Shown here piece by piece: positions 47,832 to 59,289 of a DNA stretch of 64,000 bases. Position 1 is the stretch's first letter; each line of letters opens with the position of its first letter. A model generated the notes under the pieces. The model saw only the letters and a list, made by a program, of their open reading frames with translations. It made no database searches and was not told where the DNA came from. The position numbers were made by a program, and so were the translations under genes. Source of the stretch: Sequoia sempervirens (taxonomy: Eukaryota > Streptophyta > Pinopsida > Cupressales > Cupressaceae); the NCBI GenBank assembly GCA_007258455.2, contig VDFB02047230.1:157674635-157738634 (forward strand). Direction: 5' to 3'.

Positions 47832-47839
47832 TATATAAA
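47832..47839 (+). promoter_or_regulatory. Internal TATA motif in the leader of element C
   Basis: TATATAAA in a GC-rich setting (CGGCGGGG before, GGGGGGAGAG after), about 1.5 kb upstream of gag and 1.4 kb downstream of the LTR. It has the look of a core promoter, but its position inside the transcribed leader is unexpected. Confidence 0.4.
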
Positions 47840-48220
47840 GGGGGGAGAGTGAAAGATGTAACCCAATCCAATCATGTCATAATTGGCAGAGCGTCGAAGC
47901 TAGGGTGATACTTAGATAGACATGAAGAGTTGGTTTGAGCCCTTCAGTATCTCACTAGGGTTCCTGACTCACGCTTGTGACGGGCTGGTGTTCACGATTG
48001 TGCCTCACATACCGAGAGTATATCGAGGACTCCCTAGACACCTTGTGCATCTTAGATTAAGACCTCGTTAACCATACCCTTAACATTAATCATAGGATTG
48101 TGTTTTCTTGAAAGTGTTTTCTTGTGAGAAACCAGTAAACTTTTTAACAAATTAGCCTTATTATTATCATTTTAAAGTCCTTGCCATAATCATTTTCATC
48201 AAACCAAGTCCATGTTCACT

Positions 48221-48335
48221 GTAGAAGGGCGACTGCATCCTCTGTTTTACTGCAGAAGGGAAATTGTGCCCTTTGATTTACTGTAGAAGGGTAACTACGC
48301 CCTTCTAGTTACTACAGAGGGGCAAATTTTCCCTC
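48221..48335 (+). repeat. Second cluster of leader repeats (4 copies)
   Basis: Four diverged copies of the AGAAGGGCGACT-type core seen at 46520-47372, spaced about 30 bases, separated from the main array by 850 bases that include the internal TATA motif. Confidence 0.7.
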
Positions 48336-48399
48336 TTGAACAGCCGAAATCACCCCGTTTGGATTCGTTTAGCCTCTAAACCATCATTTAATCATTCCC

Positions 48400-48560
48400 A
48401 ACCTTTATCTCATCATCCCAAGCCTCCGTTTTGTCATTCTAAACCTCCAATAACCTCCATTTCATCATTCTAAACCTCCATTTTATCGTTACAAACCTCT
48501 GTTTTGCCCCTAAAGCCCCCGTTTAACCATTCTAAATCTCCATTTATTCTCCCCAAATGT
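48400..48560 (+). repeat. Short tandem repeat CATTCTAAACCTCC
   Basis: About six degenerate copies of a 14-28 bp unit reading CATTCTAAACCTCCATTT, in a G-poor stretch. Confidence 0.65.
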
Positions 48561-48939
48561 CCTCATTCCATTTGCTCGTTTTAAATTTTTTGATAATCCA
48601 TTTGAAAGTCCATACATCACCTAGTGAACTTGATTCATCAAAATTTTACCATTTACATCACCAAACCCGTACCTCATAAACACCACTCATAATCAAATCG
48701 CCTTAACCTTGTGTTAAAAAGTGGTTACCCAAATTGACCTTAGCACTTGAATTTGATTATTAGTCATTAACTTTGACCCAAATCAATTTACTTCCATCTT
48801 GAGGTGAATTTGGTGTCATAAGTTATCATCCTCGGCCCAAATCAATCCATTTCTATCTTGAGGTGGATTCGGTGTCGTGATCATCCACTTAATCAATCAA
48901 TGCTCTAGGTCACTAAGGGTAACTTTCTTTGACTAAACT

Positions 48940-49300
48940 CAGGGTCTCTCACATCTTTCATCATCTAATCATACCCATCCAATCATCCAAATCTATCAAA
49001 CCCAATCATTTGATCAAATTAGTTAAGCTTATCCAATCACCTAATCAATCAAATCACATTCGTTCAATCAACACAATCCTATCAATCTTAACAATCCAAT
49101 CCAATTCAATCTATCCAATCAAAATCCAATCCAATCCAATCTATCCAATCAAAATCCGATCTGATCAAAATACAATCCAATCCAATCTAATCTATCCAAA
49201 CAAAATCTGATCTAAATCCAAATCCCATCTCATCCCATCAAAATCAAATCTCATCCAATCAAAATCAAATCATTCATCAAAGACATCTTTATAATCCACC
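48940..49300 (+). repeat. G-poor CAATC/CCAAT repeat tract before gag
   Basis: About 350 bases made mostly of CAATC, CCAAT and CAAAATC words with very little G. The 93-residue open frame at 48929-49210 (Ile, Pro, Asn and Ser repeats) is a by-product of this composition, not a gene. Confidence 0.75.
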
Positions 49301-49314
49301 CATAGCACATTTGC

Positions 49315-51980
49315 ATGCCCGTTCAAACTAGGTCACAAGTTAAGAAACAAATGGCACAACGACAAGGTCAAAATTCCCAAGCAAACATGTCTCAAGACCT
49401 TAATAACAATACAAATCCCACCAATGGTGCGAATATTGCTCAAGATCCTAACATCCCCCAAGATTCTCATAATGGTACTTCATCGCACTCCAACACCGAA
49501 AATCAGAACAACTCACCACAAGATGAAGAGAGTATGGCTAATCAACCCAAACTCATGCTTGAGGAACATTTTAGTAATCTCGCCAATGTACAAATGACTG
49601 ATCGTCTGTTCGAAAAACATGGGGAATAAATTTTGGCCCACCTAATTGAGAAGGGTTTCAAACCTCCCTCGGGTGTTGACTTATCCAAATATAGGAGCTC
49701 CACATCTAACATAACCCAAGGTTCACAAAATGCACTAGAAGGTTTGTACATCCCCAATGTTCCTCCAATTGAGGGTTGGCATCAACCTGATTTGGAAATG
49801 CTATTCTTTATCATGTTAACCACCCCCCACTCGCTCCAATCTCAGTTATGGGGGGTCCTCAAGTGCCTGATCCCAATAATCCTTTCACCTATGGTATGCC
49901 ACAAAATGTTCCACAACCTACGCCATTAACGTTAACAACACCACCTCTTTCGAATCAACCTCCCGTCAACACTGGGGGCACCCCCTTTACCGCATTGCTT
50001 CCACCTCCTGGGGCCACAAATCTACCATCACTTTCATATACATCTCAATAGCTTCATCAATCCAATCTTTTGCCTCAATTATCTCCATAAGGCACATCCC
50101 AATCAAATGTTCTGGTTGGTACCCAACAACCCCCTTTATAGAACACCTTTTACGTTATCTTAGCCACCTCATCAGCAACAACCCCTGCATAATTCTTTGG
50201 TTTCTTCACAACAACCACTATACCAATTGCAAGACAATCCATCCCGACCTGTCACTCAGACCATATCCCCATTCCTCGCTTCCATTTTACGTCCGCAAAC
50301 TCAACCACAACACAACATCCCATATCGGCCCACACAACAGTTGACATCACAACAACAACCTCCTCAACACTATTAATATCATAATTAGCAGCAATTTCAT
50401 CAACAACCACCTTATGTGGCCTCCCAAAAATCACAACAGTACCTTCAACACCAACAAACCAATCTGCAACATCCCATCCAAGCTCCTCAACAACCTACCT
50501 CACACTTTTATCAAACAAATCTGTACTATACCCCACAACAACCCCTATATCAGCAAAATCCCCCGGCATACCAATAAGGGATGTCATCATCCAACTATCA
50601 AAATCCGTACCTCAACAATCTGATGCTCTCTCAGCAAGATCCTTTATTGTCCTATCATCCATATCCCTCCAACCCGCCACCGGTCAACTCAGATGTGTTG
50701 GAAATCAAAGCCACTCCGAACGATCTTCAAGTTGGGGCTGGCAAACAATCATTCAAATTCGAAGACATATGCTTGTATCCATTCGATCCCTCCATCTCAT
50801 TGATCCCCTTCCCTAAACATTTTGAAATGCCAAAGTTTGACAAATATAGGGGGAACAAAGATCCTAAGGCTCACTTGCAGAAGTTTTACTCCCAGTGTCA
50901 AGAGGTTATGCACAATGACAACTATCTCTTGCACCTGTTCCCACGAAGCCTGGCAAGCAACACCCTAGAGTGGTTCATGACCCTTGTAAAAGGGTCCATA
51001 AAATATTTTGTGGACCTGTCAGAAAAATTTGTCTCCTACTTCTCCTTCAATTTGGAGGACACTGACACCTTAGATCTCCTCAAAGAGAAACAACGTGAGG
51101 GGGAAACCTTTACTAGCTACCTCCAAAGGTGGTGTGCGCTAGCAAGCTGGATGAAAACCCCTCTAAAAGAGAGGGACATGGTCACTCTCTTTGTGGAGAA
51201 TTCTCATCCCGACATGGCTCATAATTTTAGGTTACATTGTGTCACCACTTTCACAGAGATAGTGGAAAAGAGACCCATCCTTGAGCGTGCCCTTGTTGCC
51301 AAGGGGCACATCAAAATACACATCCATGATAAAGAAAGGTCATTTGGAGATAAGCCACATTTTTGGAACAAGAACAAGAACACAGTGAATGTCAGTGTGA
51401 CTAATACTGAGCACGTCCAAGTGGCTAATACATCCCAGAGACAACAACCATCCGTACCTAACGCCATATCTATACCGCAAGGGGCACCTCGTTCTCCTCA
51501 ATAGTCAAATCAAAATAGCCACGAGAACACTAAATTCCAGTATGCTCAATTAGGGGAACCCCTGAGTGTCGTCTTCAATAAATTGTTACAGATCAATTAT
51601 CCAATCACGTATCCTGTCACCAAGCCACTTGACGAATCCAAACCCAAGCCTGCATGGTTTAGGGAGAATGAATATTGTGAGTTCCATAAAATCAAAGGAC
51701 ACTCTTTGAATATGTGTCAGGGTCTGAAAAACTATGTCCAAGATCTCATTGATTGAGGAGATATCAAGGTTGACACTAGTCAAGCTTCGTCATCCAATGC
51801 TCAATTGCAGATATATCAAAATGCCTTTCCAAACCATAATCAAGGTGCGAGCACCTCCAGCAGCAATCCCCAAGACAATAGCACAAATAACGTAAGCTAT
51901 AAGAATGTACCCCTCAATTACAGGGCATTATTCATTACATTGAGCAGGTAGAACCCCGTGTATCTATGATACATGTCAAA
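49315..51980 (+). pseudogene. gag of element C
   Basis: Capsid-nucleocapsid precursor. Starts at ATG 49315 (MPVQTRSQ), with a Gln/Asn-rich first 100 residues. A TAA at 49627-49629 interrupts it, and a frame change near 49840 leads into a Pro/Gln/Thr-rich low-complexity stretch to about 50580. The capsid domain is best preserved at 50581-51504 in one open frame of 307 residues: FDKYRGNKDPKAHLQKF, LPRSL-like FPRSL, LEWFMTL, REGETFTSYLQRW. After a TAG at 51502-51504 a zinc knuckle of the Tat type follows near 51680-51720 (CEFHKIKGHSLNMC, spacing C-x2-H-x4-H-x4-C). Further stops lie at about 51754 and beyond. Confidence 0.8.
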
Positions 51981-52226
51981 GACAAAGACCCTTAGTGTGT
52001 TGTTACTACATGACGAGCCTGCATCACTGTCCCTGCGGCCTCCACACCCACCCAATCAACTCCTGCAAGCTCTCAATACAATATCATTGATCACTTAGGA
52101 AAGACCCCTGCTCATATCTCCATCTTGGATTTACTTAAGTCTTCTCATGTACATCAAGAAATCCTCAACAAAGCCCTATAGGAAACTCATGTACCTAATG
52201 ATATCGATCCTACATTATTCCAAGCT

Positions 52227-53070
52227 TTGGTTGGACACCTGGCTTTATCTTATCAGCTGCACTTCAGCCAAAATGACATGCCAAACATTGATGTCAATCA
52301 TAATCGCCCCTTGCATATCGAAGTCATGGTTGCCCATCATAAAATAAAAAGGATCTTGGTAGATAATGGCTCTGCCCTCAATATGTGTACTTTGAAATTC
52401 ATAAAACAGGTGGGGTATACTCAAGCAAATTTAAGTAATCAGATCATCACGATCAAGGCCTATGATAATGTAGAAAGGAATTCAGAGGGAATTATCAGTC
52501 TTCCTATCCAAGTGGGACCTATGGTTCAGTACACTACCTGTCATGTCCTTGATCTATACTTAACATATAATCTCCTCCTTGGCCGCCCATGGCTCCATGC
52601 TATGCAAGTTGTCCCCTCTACGTACCATCAATGTCTAAAATTCACGGTTAACATACAAGAGGTCACCATCTATGTTGACCCCCAACCATTTGAATATTGT
52701 CGCACTTTAGAAGTGTCATTTCCCCATTTATATTATTGTCCTAGGGTCGAAATGGGGGCATCTCAGTCATCATCTGCTAATCCACCCTCCACCACGACAA
52801 CCACTCCATCTTCTGCCACTGATCCTATAGTCACAAAAGTCTAGATCATTGACAAAGGGTGTGGGGAATATGAAATGCATAGTGCTCTTAATGTAGCAAC
52901 CATGCCACCATCACCACACGAGTATGGTCAACCTTCACATGCTACTCCAAAGGAAGACAAGATTGTCACCTTCATTGGTAAAAACATCCCTACCACCACT
53001 TTTAGGTCCCCTAGTATCAAGATAGATGCACCAGAAGAGGATATAAGTCAATGGATATACTAAGAAGAAT
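52227..53070 (+). pseudogene. Aspartic protease of element C
   Basis: Retropepsin domain in an open frame of 205 residues (52227-52844). The active site reads LVDNGSALN, with DNG at 52362-52370; DNG in place of DSG is common in Tat elements. A LLLGRPWLH segment near 52575 is the conserved second signature. A Ser/Thr/Pro-rich linker follows, with stops at 52842-52844 and 53061-53063. Confidence 0.8.
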
Positions 53071-53099
53071 CCAAACCAGATCCCCCTCTAAAGGAATAT

Positions 53100-53230
53100 T
53101 TTCAAGAAGCATATCCCTGGTCAGCTAAGTTTGTAGAACAATATAACTACCAAGGCAGGGGCCTAGGCAAAGAAGAGCAGGGGCAGTTGCAACCTATTGA
53201 TACATCAAAGCTGCCAAAGAACATAGGCAT
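53100..53230 (+). pseudogene. G-patch-like motif between protease and RT (element C)
   Basis: Within the linker, NYQGRGLGKEEQGQLQPI (about 53143-53196) fits the glycine-rich G-patch pattern G-x-GLGK-x2-QG, preceded by aromatic and hydrophobic residues. G-patches bind nucleic acid or RNA helicases and occur in some retroviral and plant gypsy polyproteins next to protease. An acidic linker of about 150 residues follows to 53693. Confidence 0.65.
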
Positions 53231-53699
53231 CAGATACGACAAAAAGCAAAAAGGCCTTGCAACATCGTCTAATACCTCCAATAGTGTCGCCATGGGCGAT
53301 GGCTCATTGGAAGACATACACGAGGAGGAATCCATCATACGGGCATACGATGACATCGATCACACCGACCTATCATCCATGTTCGAATGCCTATCCATCT
53401 GTACCATTAGCCTATCCCTTCATCACCCTGAGCTTTTTGATTGGGACCTACGTGACAACACACCTATCAATATGTTTGCGGATACATATGCCAACCTCAT
53501 GGGATTGGGGGAGGATGAACACTCCAGTCGCAAAAATAAGAATAAGAAAATTAAAAAGTGGTCATCTAGTGAAAACCTCCCCGAGGCACTTCCTGAACTT
53601 GAAAAAGTAAAAATAAAGGACGCATCTGATGGAAAAAACCTCGAAGAGGCGCTGGAAGATGGATATTTTCATCTTCCCCTTGTAGGAACTTAGTTATCT

Positions 53700-54620
53700 G
53701 CTCGATCATCCATTCTAATCGAAGAGACTCAAGAAGTTAATTTGGGTACTGTTGAAAATCCTAAGATCACCTATGTAGCCAAGTCACTCTTAGAGCAAGA
53801 GTATCCAGTCATCGTGCAACTACTCCAAGAGGGTATCATTAAATTTTCTTGGTCATATTCAAACATGATGGGCTTGGACCCCGCTTTAGTGGTTCATCAT
53901 CTAGACATTCGCTCTGATGCCAAGCCTATCAAACAGAAGCTCCACAAGATGCATCCACAAGTAGCCTTATTAGTCAAGAAGGAACTAGAGAAATTACTAG
54001 ATGCAGGTTTTATCAGACCAATTGACTACTTTGAGTGGATCTCCAATATAGTACCAGTTGCCAAACCAAATGGAGATATTCAGATCTATATAGACTTCAG
54101 GGATCTTAACAAGGCTTTCCCAAAAGATGACTTCCCTCTACCTAATATTCACATGTTGGTCAACCTCACAGCAAGACATGAGATGTTATCCCTTATGGAT
54201 GGTTTCTTTGGTTATAATCAGATCTGAATTACAGCCGAGGATCAACACAAGACCGCCTTCACAACACCTTGGGGTACCTTTTGTTACAATGTTATGCCCT
54301 TCGGTCTCAAAAATGCAGGGGCAACATATCAAAGGGCGATGATAGTCATCTTCCATGACCTCATCCATATCATGGAGGATTATGTCGACGACTTGTTAGA
54401 AAATCCAGAACTGGAGCAGAACATCCTACCATCCTAAAAAAGATCTTTGAATGGTTGGAACATTACAAGTTACAACTAAATCCAAAAAAGTGTGTCTTTG
54501 GTGTTACGTCAGGAAAACTATTTGGTTTTATAGTATCTCAAAGAGATATTGAAGTTGATCCCACCAAGGTAAAAGCTATTCTAGACATGCCACAATCTGA
54601 AGCAATTAAGAAGCCTCCAA
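53700..54620 (+). pseudogene. Reverse transcriptase of element C
   Basis: The polymerase domain. A long open segment at 53742-54227 contains DIRSDAKPIKQK, the GFIRPIDY...SNIVPVAKPNG block and FRDLNKAFPKDDFPLP. A TGA at 54225-54227 follows GYNQI. Next come FTTPWGTFCYNVMPFGLKNA and the catalytic YVDD at 54381-54392. The frame changes just after YVDD (about 54395-54420) and again near 54600-54630, where the conserved LRGFLG-like segment is lost. Motifs are otherwise strong, so the copy was recently related to a working element. Confidence 0.85.
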
Positions 54621-54624
54621 GGGA

Positions 54625-55150
54625 AGATGCAATCCATCAGTTGGTTCATAGCCCAACTCGCAGATAAGTGTCAGCCATTCACTCATCTTCTGAAGAAAGA
54701 CTCCACCTTCCGATGGAACCAACAATGTCAGATAGGTTTCGATAAAATCAAGGAATATTTAGCTCATCCACCAATCTTGATGCCACCTAGTCCAGGGAAA
54801 CCTCTCCTGCTTTATATCTCTGCCACTTCAGTCGCGCTGGGGGCATTGTTGGCACAACATGATTAATCATCTAAAGAGAGCAATCTACTACATCATTCAG
54901 ACACTAGTCGGCTATGAATTAAACTACTCCCCCATGGAAAAATCCTTCCTCGCAGTAGTCTTTAGCACACAAAAACTTTGACATTACATGCTCATCCATC
55001 CCATCAAATTAATTGCTAAGATTGATCCACTAAATTATCTGTTGTCCAGGACCACCTTGACTGGTCGCATGGCCAAATGGGTCATGCTCCTAAGTGAATT
55101 TGACATAGAGTATGTGGAGAAAAAATCCATAAAGGGATAGGTCATAGCTG
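54625..55150 (+). pseudogene. RT-linked RNase H of element C
   Basis: Starts with the thumb-connection block SWFIAQLADKC and FTHLLKKDSTFRW, then the RNase H fold LLLYISATSVALGALLAQ, in which the canonical first Asp (TDAS) is absent. It continues through YELNYSPMEKSFLAVVF, a TGA near 54979, RTTLTGRMAKWVMLLSEFDI and ADQLAEAPL. Stops near 54864 and 55138 break the frame. Confidence 0.75.
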
Positions 55151-55155
55151 ATCAG

Positions 55156-55833
55156 TTGGCCGAGGCACCATTAGTAGATGTTTACGCTTTGAACATTGAA
55201 TTCCCAGACGAAGAAGTTTATACAGTTACGGAAGTGCCAACTTGGACACTGTATTTTGATGATTCCTATACTCATAATGGATCAGGTGCAGGGATTTTAT
55301 TAGTTATCCCTCAAGGTGACTACATTCCAAAATCATTCAGGATAGTATTCCCGTGTACCAACAATATGGTAGAATACAAAGTTCTCCTCATTGGCCTTCA
55401 AATTGCAAAGCAGTGGCACATAACTCATTTGAAAGTATTTGGTTATTCTTTGCTAGTCATTAAGCAGGTCAATGATGAGTTCTTAACAAAATAGGATAAG
55501 CTATTACCCTACAAGTGCATGGTGGATGATTTCAAGAAATATTTCACCTTTATACAATTTGACCAAATTCCTTGGGTACAAAATAAAGCAGTTGATGCAA
55601 TGGCCACTATCGGCTCCCTGATTGACATGCCCAAAGATCAGACAGAATGTGACTTCCTTGTAGAACAACTTTTAATCCTAGCATATGATATTCCTGAGAC
55701 TGACATGGTGTGCGATATCGTGGGTCTCACTTCCCCCTGGTACCAGGACATATACGTCTATCTCCATGATAATATTCTACCCCCAGATCTTACACGTAAT
55801 CAACACAAAGCCTTTATTCATCACTCTTCCTGA
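55156..55833 (+). pseudogene. Additional RNase H (aRNH) of element C
   Basis: A second RNase H fold after the RT-linked one, the usual Tat arrangement. WTLYFDDSYTHNGSGAG supplies the first Asp (about 55255), NNMVEYKVLLIGL the Glu, and AVDAMATIGSLIDMP the last Asp. At the third position, normally GDS, this copy reads GYS (about 55441-55449), so the catalytic Asp is mutated. A TAG at 55492-55494 splits the domain. Its end is contiguous with the integrase region. Confidence 0.8.
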
Positions 55834-56985
55834 TACATTATCGTTGGTGATACACTTTATCGTCGTGGGTATGATGGAATCCTCCTTAGATGTCTAAATG
55901 AGACTGAGACCCATACTACACTAATAGAAGTACATAGTGGTGTTTGTGGGGCTCACTCAAATGGTATGGATTTGTCCAAAAGGATTCTACGAGCAGGATA
56001 TTACTGGCCTACACTAGAACATGATGCTTGTGAATTTGTGAAGAAATGCCTTCCCTGTTAATAACATGTAGATTTAATTCATGCTCCAGCACAGGATCTC
56101 CATCCCCTTCTAGCACCATTCTCTCAATGGGGTTTTGACTTGATTGGAAAGATTTACCCACCATCATTTGATGGCCATACATTCATAATTACTGCCACTG
56201 AATACTTCACTAAGTGGGTGGAAGCAATACCACTCTCACAGATCACCGGTATTCAGATCTCAAAATTCATCCTTTACCATATACTCTGCAGATATGGTAT
56301 CCCATCCACCATCCTCTTCGATAACGAAAAACCCTTCAAAAACCAAGCCATGAAACACCTCTACGACACCTTTCATATCCAAAATCGTTGGTCAATGCCT
56401 TATTACCCCCAGGGTAATGGTCAGGCAGAAGCAACCAACAAGACCCTTATCTGCATCCTCAAAAAGGTTGTCAATAACACTGGTCAAGATTGGCACCTCC
56501 ATATTCATCCTGCCCTCTGGGAATATCGCACATCCATCTGCACCCTACAGGCCCCACCCCCTATTCTTTAGTGTATGGTACCGAAGCCATCTTGCCAATT
56601 GAAGTTGAGCTCCCATCACTGAGGATTTCTCTAAAGAATCTTATCAGCGAGGAAGATGCTCGTGTTGCATGGCTTGCACAACTAGAGTTACTTGATGAAC
56701 AAAGAATCAAAGCCTACAATCATCTGCAAGCATAACAAAACCACCTCAAACATAATTACAATAAAAAGGTTCGTCTTCGTTAGTTCCAGGTCGGAGATCT
56801 TGTCCTTAAAGAGAATCAACATACTCTGCAAGACTGAGACAAGAAAGGAAAGTTTGAGGAAAACTGGTTGGGGCCTTATGTCATAGCCGCCAAATATGGA
56901 TCTGGGGTATACATGTTGACTACTCTTGAAGGAGATCCCCTCGAAGAACCCATCAATATCATGCATCTAAAAAATTTCTACACCT
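55834..56985 (+). pseudogene. Integrase of element C
   Basis: N-terminal HHCC zinc site: EVHSGVCGAHS near 55930 and KKCLPC near 56045. Catalytic triad: D in GFDLIGKI (about 56130), D in ILFDNEKPF (about 56320) and E in QAEATNK (about 56430). C-terminal region with YGTEAILPIEVELPS, LGPYVI, and INIMHLKNFY ending at about 56985. Stops follow CLPC (two, near 56059) and after the alanine at 56733-56735; a frame change lies near 56555-56570. No chromodomain is present. Confidence 0.85.
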
Positions 56986-57000
56986 AAGTCCGCTCAGTAA

Positions 57001-57062
57001 CCCCACCTAATCAAAAAAATCAAAAAAATCAAAAAATCAAAAAAATCCAAAAATAGTAAAGA
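57001..57062 (+). repeat. AATCAAAA simple repeat after pol
   Basis: Six or so copies of AATCAAAAA directly after the integrase end. Confidence 0.8.
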
Positions 57063-58600
57063 GAAATAAATCTGTCCTATGGTGAAAACCACCTTTTGGT
57101 GGCACCTTGGATAAGTACGGGTGGTGAAAACCTGGTAACAAGAATCACTCATAGAAGACTTAATCATTATCTACCTGGCATCCTAGTTATTTTCTGCTTT
57201 CATCTACACTGTCATCCTCACCCATTCCATTCTTGACGGCTTGGTATATTTTGATTGAGCATTGGATGATTCGTTTAGGCTGTCCCTCATCATGAGATTT
57301 TTAGTATCCCACCTTGAGCTTATGTCGTTCGTCCCCTCATCGGTCGATCTGTGTCATCGCATAGGATCTTACATTGTGTCGGTCTCCATCTAAATATCAT
57401 CCTGTCACGTTGGTTTTTCTAGTCCTTGGTCGAACTACATTGCCCCTACGCTGTCACGTAGGCAAGGCTGATAATTTGATCTGCCCCCAGGGTATTCTAA
57501 CCATCATGTGTTGGTCATCTATCATCTGTCTTCACCGTCCTCTTTTCGTTTTATCCATAGTCTTTTCATGAACTACGAGGGCTCTGCACTTTCACGTAGG
57601 CAAGGCTAATCTCTGATCGGCCCCCGAGCCCCTAGGTCTATAGGATATGTTAGTCCATGTCCTTATCTAGCTCATTATTCTCAAATAAAATCCCCTATTA
57701 TCAAAATATTTGGTTAATGAAAAACATTTGGCGTCAAACTAGGTCATTCTAGTTTAGTATCCATCATCAGTCTCAGCAGGATGCATCCTTCCTAGCAGAC
57801 CTCATCGATCCCATCCATCCCCTTGATCCTATGGCAAAGGAAATTTTGTAATTGATTGTGATCGTTTGATGTTGTGGATTTTATTTATCATTTGAGCTCA
57901 CTATCAACACTTGTCACAGTCACCTTGATCCATCATATCAGGGTGTGCTTTGACTCATCTACATAGGGGCTTATCTTGCTCTTTTCTTTGTTGTTGTCTT
58001 CTCGATTGTCCCATGTAGTACCCACCAAGATCCCTGAGGTCTTGTGTTGTGTTGGGGAATCCTTGTGTGTTTGTGGTTATCACAATACCTGGCCCGACCA
58101 AGTTTATCATAACCTTGGGGTGTTGGGGTAGCCTTTCTGTTTGTTGTGTTTGTTTCATGCATTGGATGCCAACTCGCCTTAGTCTTACATGTCAGGGTAT
58201 CTAGTATCTTATGCTATAGAAAAAATCATCAGTGCTCTGAAGATGACAACTCATATTAGGATTGCATTTCATCATCTGTTGCATTGCATTCACCCTATGA
58301 TTTTGGTTGTGCAAATACTTTCTCCCGCTCTCTCCCATTCTTCTCAGGATACTAAAAGTTTTTGATAGGTGACAAATTACACCCATTTTTCACAATCACT
58401 ACATACCCATCTTCCATTATCATGTCAGTTCTTATTGATGCTGATGACTATGGGTTATTTCCTTTCATTCTTAATTCACTATAAATTACAAGGGCATTAT
58501 CACATATTAGGTTCATCCTATTAACCACACATGCATTACCACCTGAATCACATGTTAGAACTATGCATGCATGTCCACCTGCATCACAAAGTGTCAGACT
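57063..58600 (+). other. 3' non-coding region of element C, first part
   Basis: Follows integrase. It opens with TGGTGAAAACC-type repeats (57081 and 57122). Two copies of a CACGTAGGCAAGGCT motif occur at about 57455 and 57594, followed by similar TGATC-GCCCCC sequence, an imperfect duplication of about 140 bp. Small open frames here have no recognisable product. Confidence 0.55.
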
Positions 58601-58619
58601 CATAATACATCACATACTG

Positions 58620-58990
58620 CATATATAAAATATTCATACATAATCCATCATACACATATACATACATGTCAATAAATCAACTAGGCATCCATACACATAA
58701 GTCATCCTAGATATAACATATGCATAAATCATATCACCATTTGAATATCTGCATTAATACAATCATCCATATTCCACAACTATATAAACCCAATCATCCA
58801 TTATCATCTCATAAACATGTGCATAAATAAATCAACTCATACATCCACATAGGCATGAAGTATCATATCTTCATACATCCACATAAGTCTGTAGTATCAT
58901 AAACATGTGCATAAATCAACCAAAGTATCCATCTACATAAGCAGGAAATATCATATACATGTGCATACATAAACTGAATCACCCATCACA
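58620..58990 (+). repeat. Minisatellite-like region, CATACATCCACATAAG units
   Basis: Degenerate tandem copies of a 50-70 bp unit combining CATACATCCACATAAG, AGTATCATA and CATGTGCATAAATCA. The strand is almost free of G. Confidence 0.7.
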
Positions 58991-59289
58991 AAAGGGAACA
59001 TACTACATAGTGTCAATAAGGACTGTCCCATATCATAATCAAAGTAATACAATGTACATCATATGTCCATCATACATAAAAATATATCATGTATCCATCA
59101 CATGGCCCTCATACATCATCAAATAAGGTACAAAATCCAGAAATGTAGAGCATCTCTTACCTCTGTCGATAAATACTACACGCTCCACCCTGCATCTATC
59201 AAAAACTCAGTAACCTGTCATCTCCTGAATGAGCTATCCACATCTAATCTATGTTGTGAATCTAGTACTGATCTCCTGCCTAGTGTAAC

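Noticed and set aside
48929..49210. 93-residue Ile/Pro/Asn-rich open frame
   Set aside because: By-product of the CAATC repeat, ending before gag.
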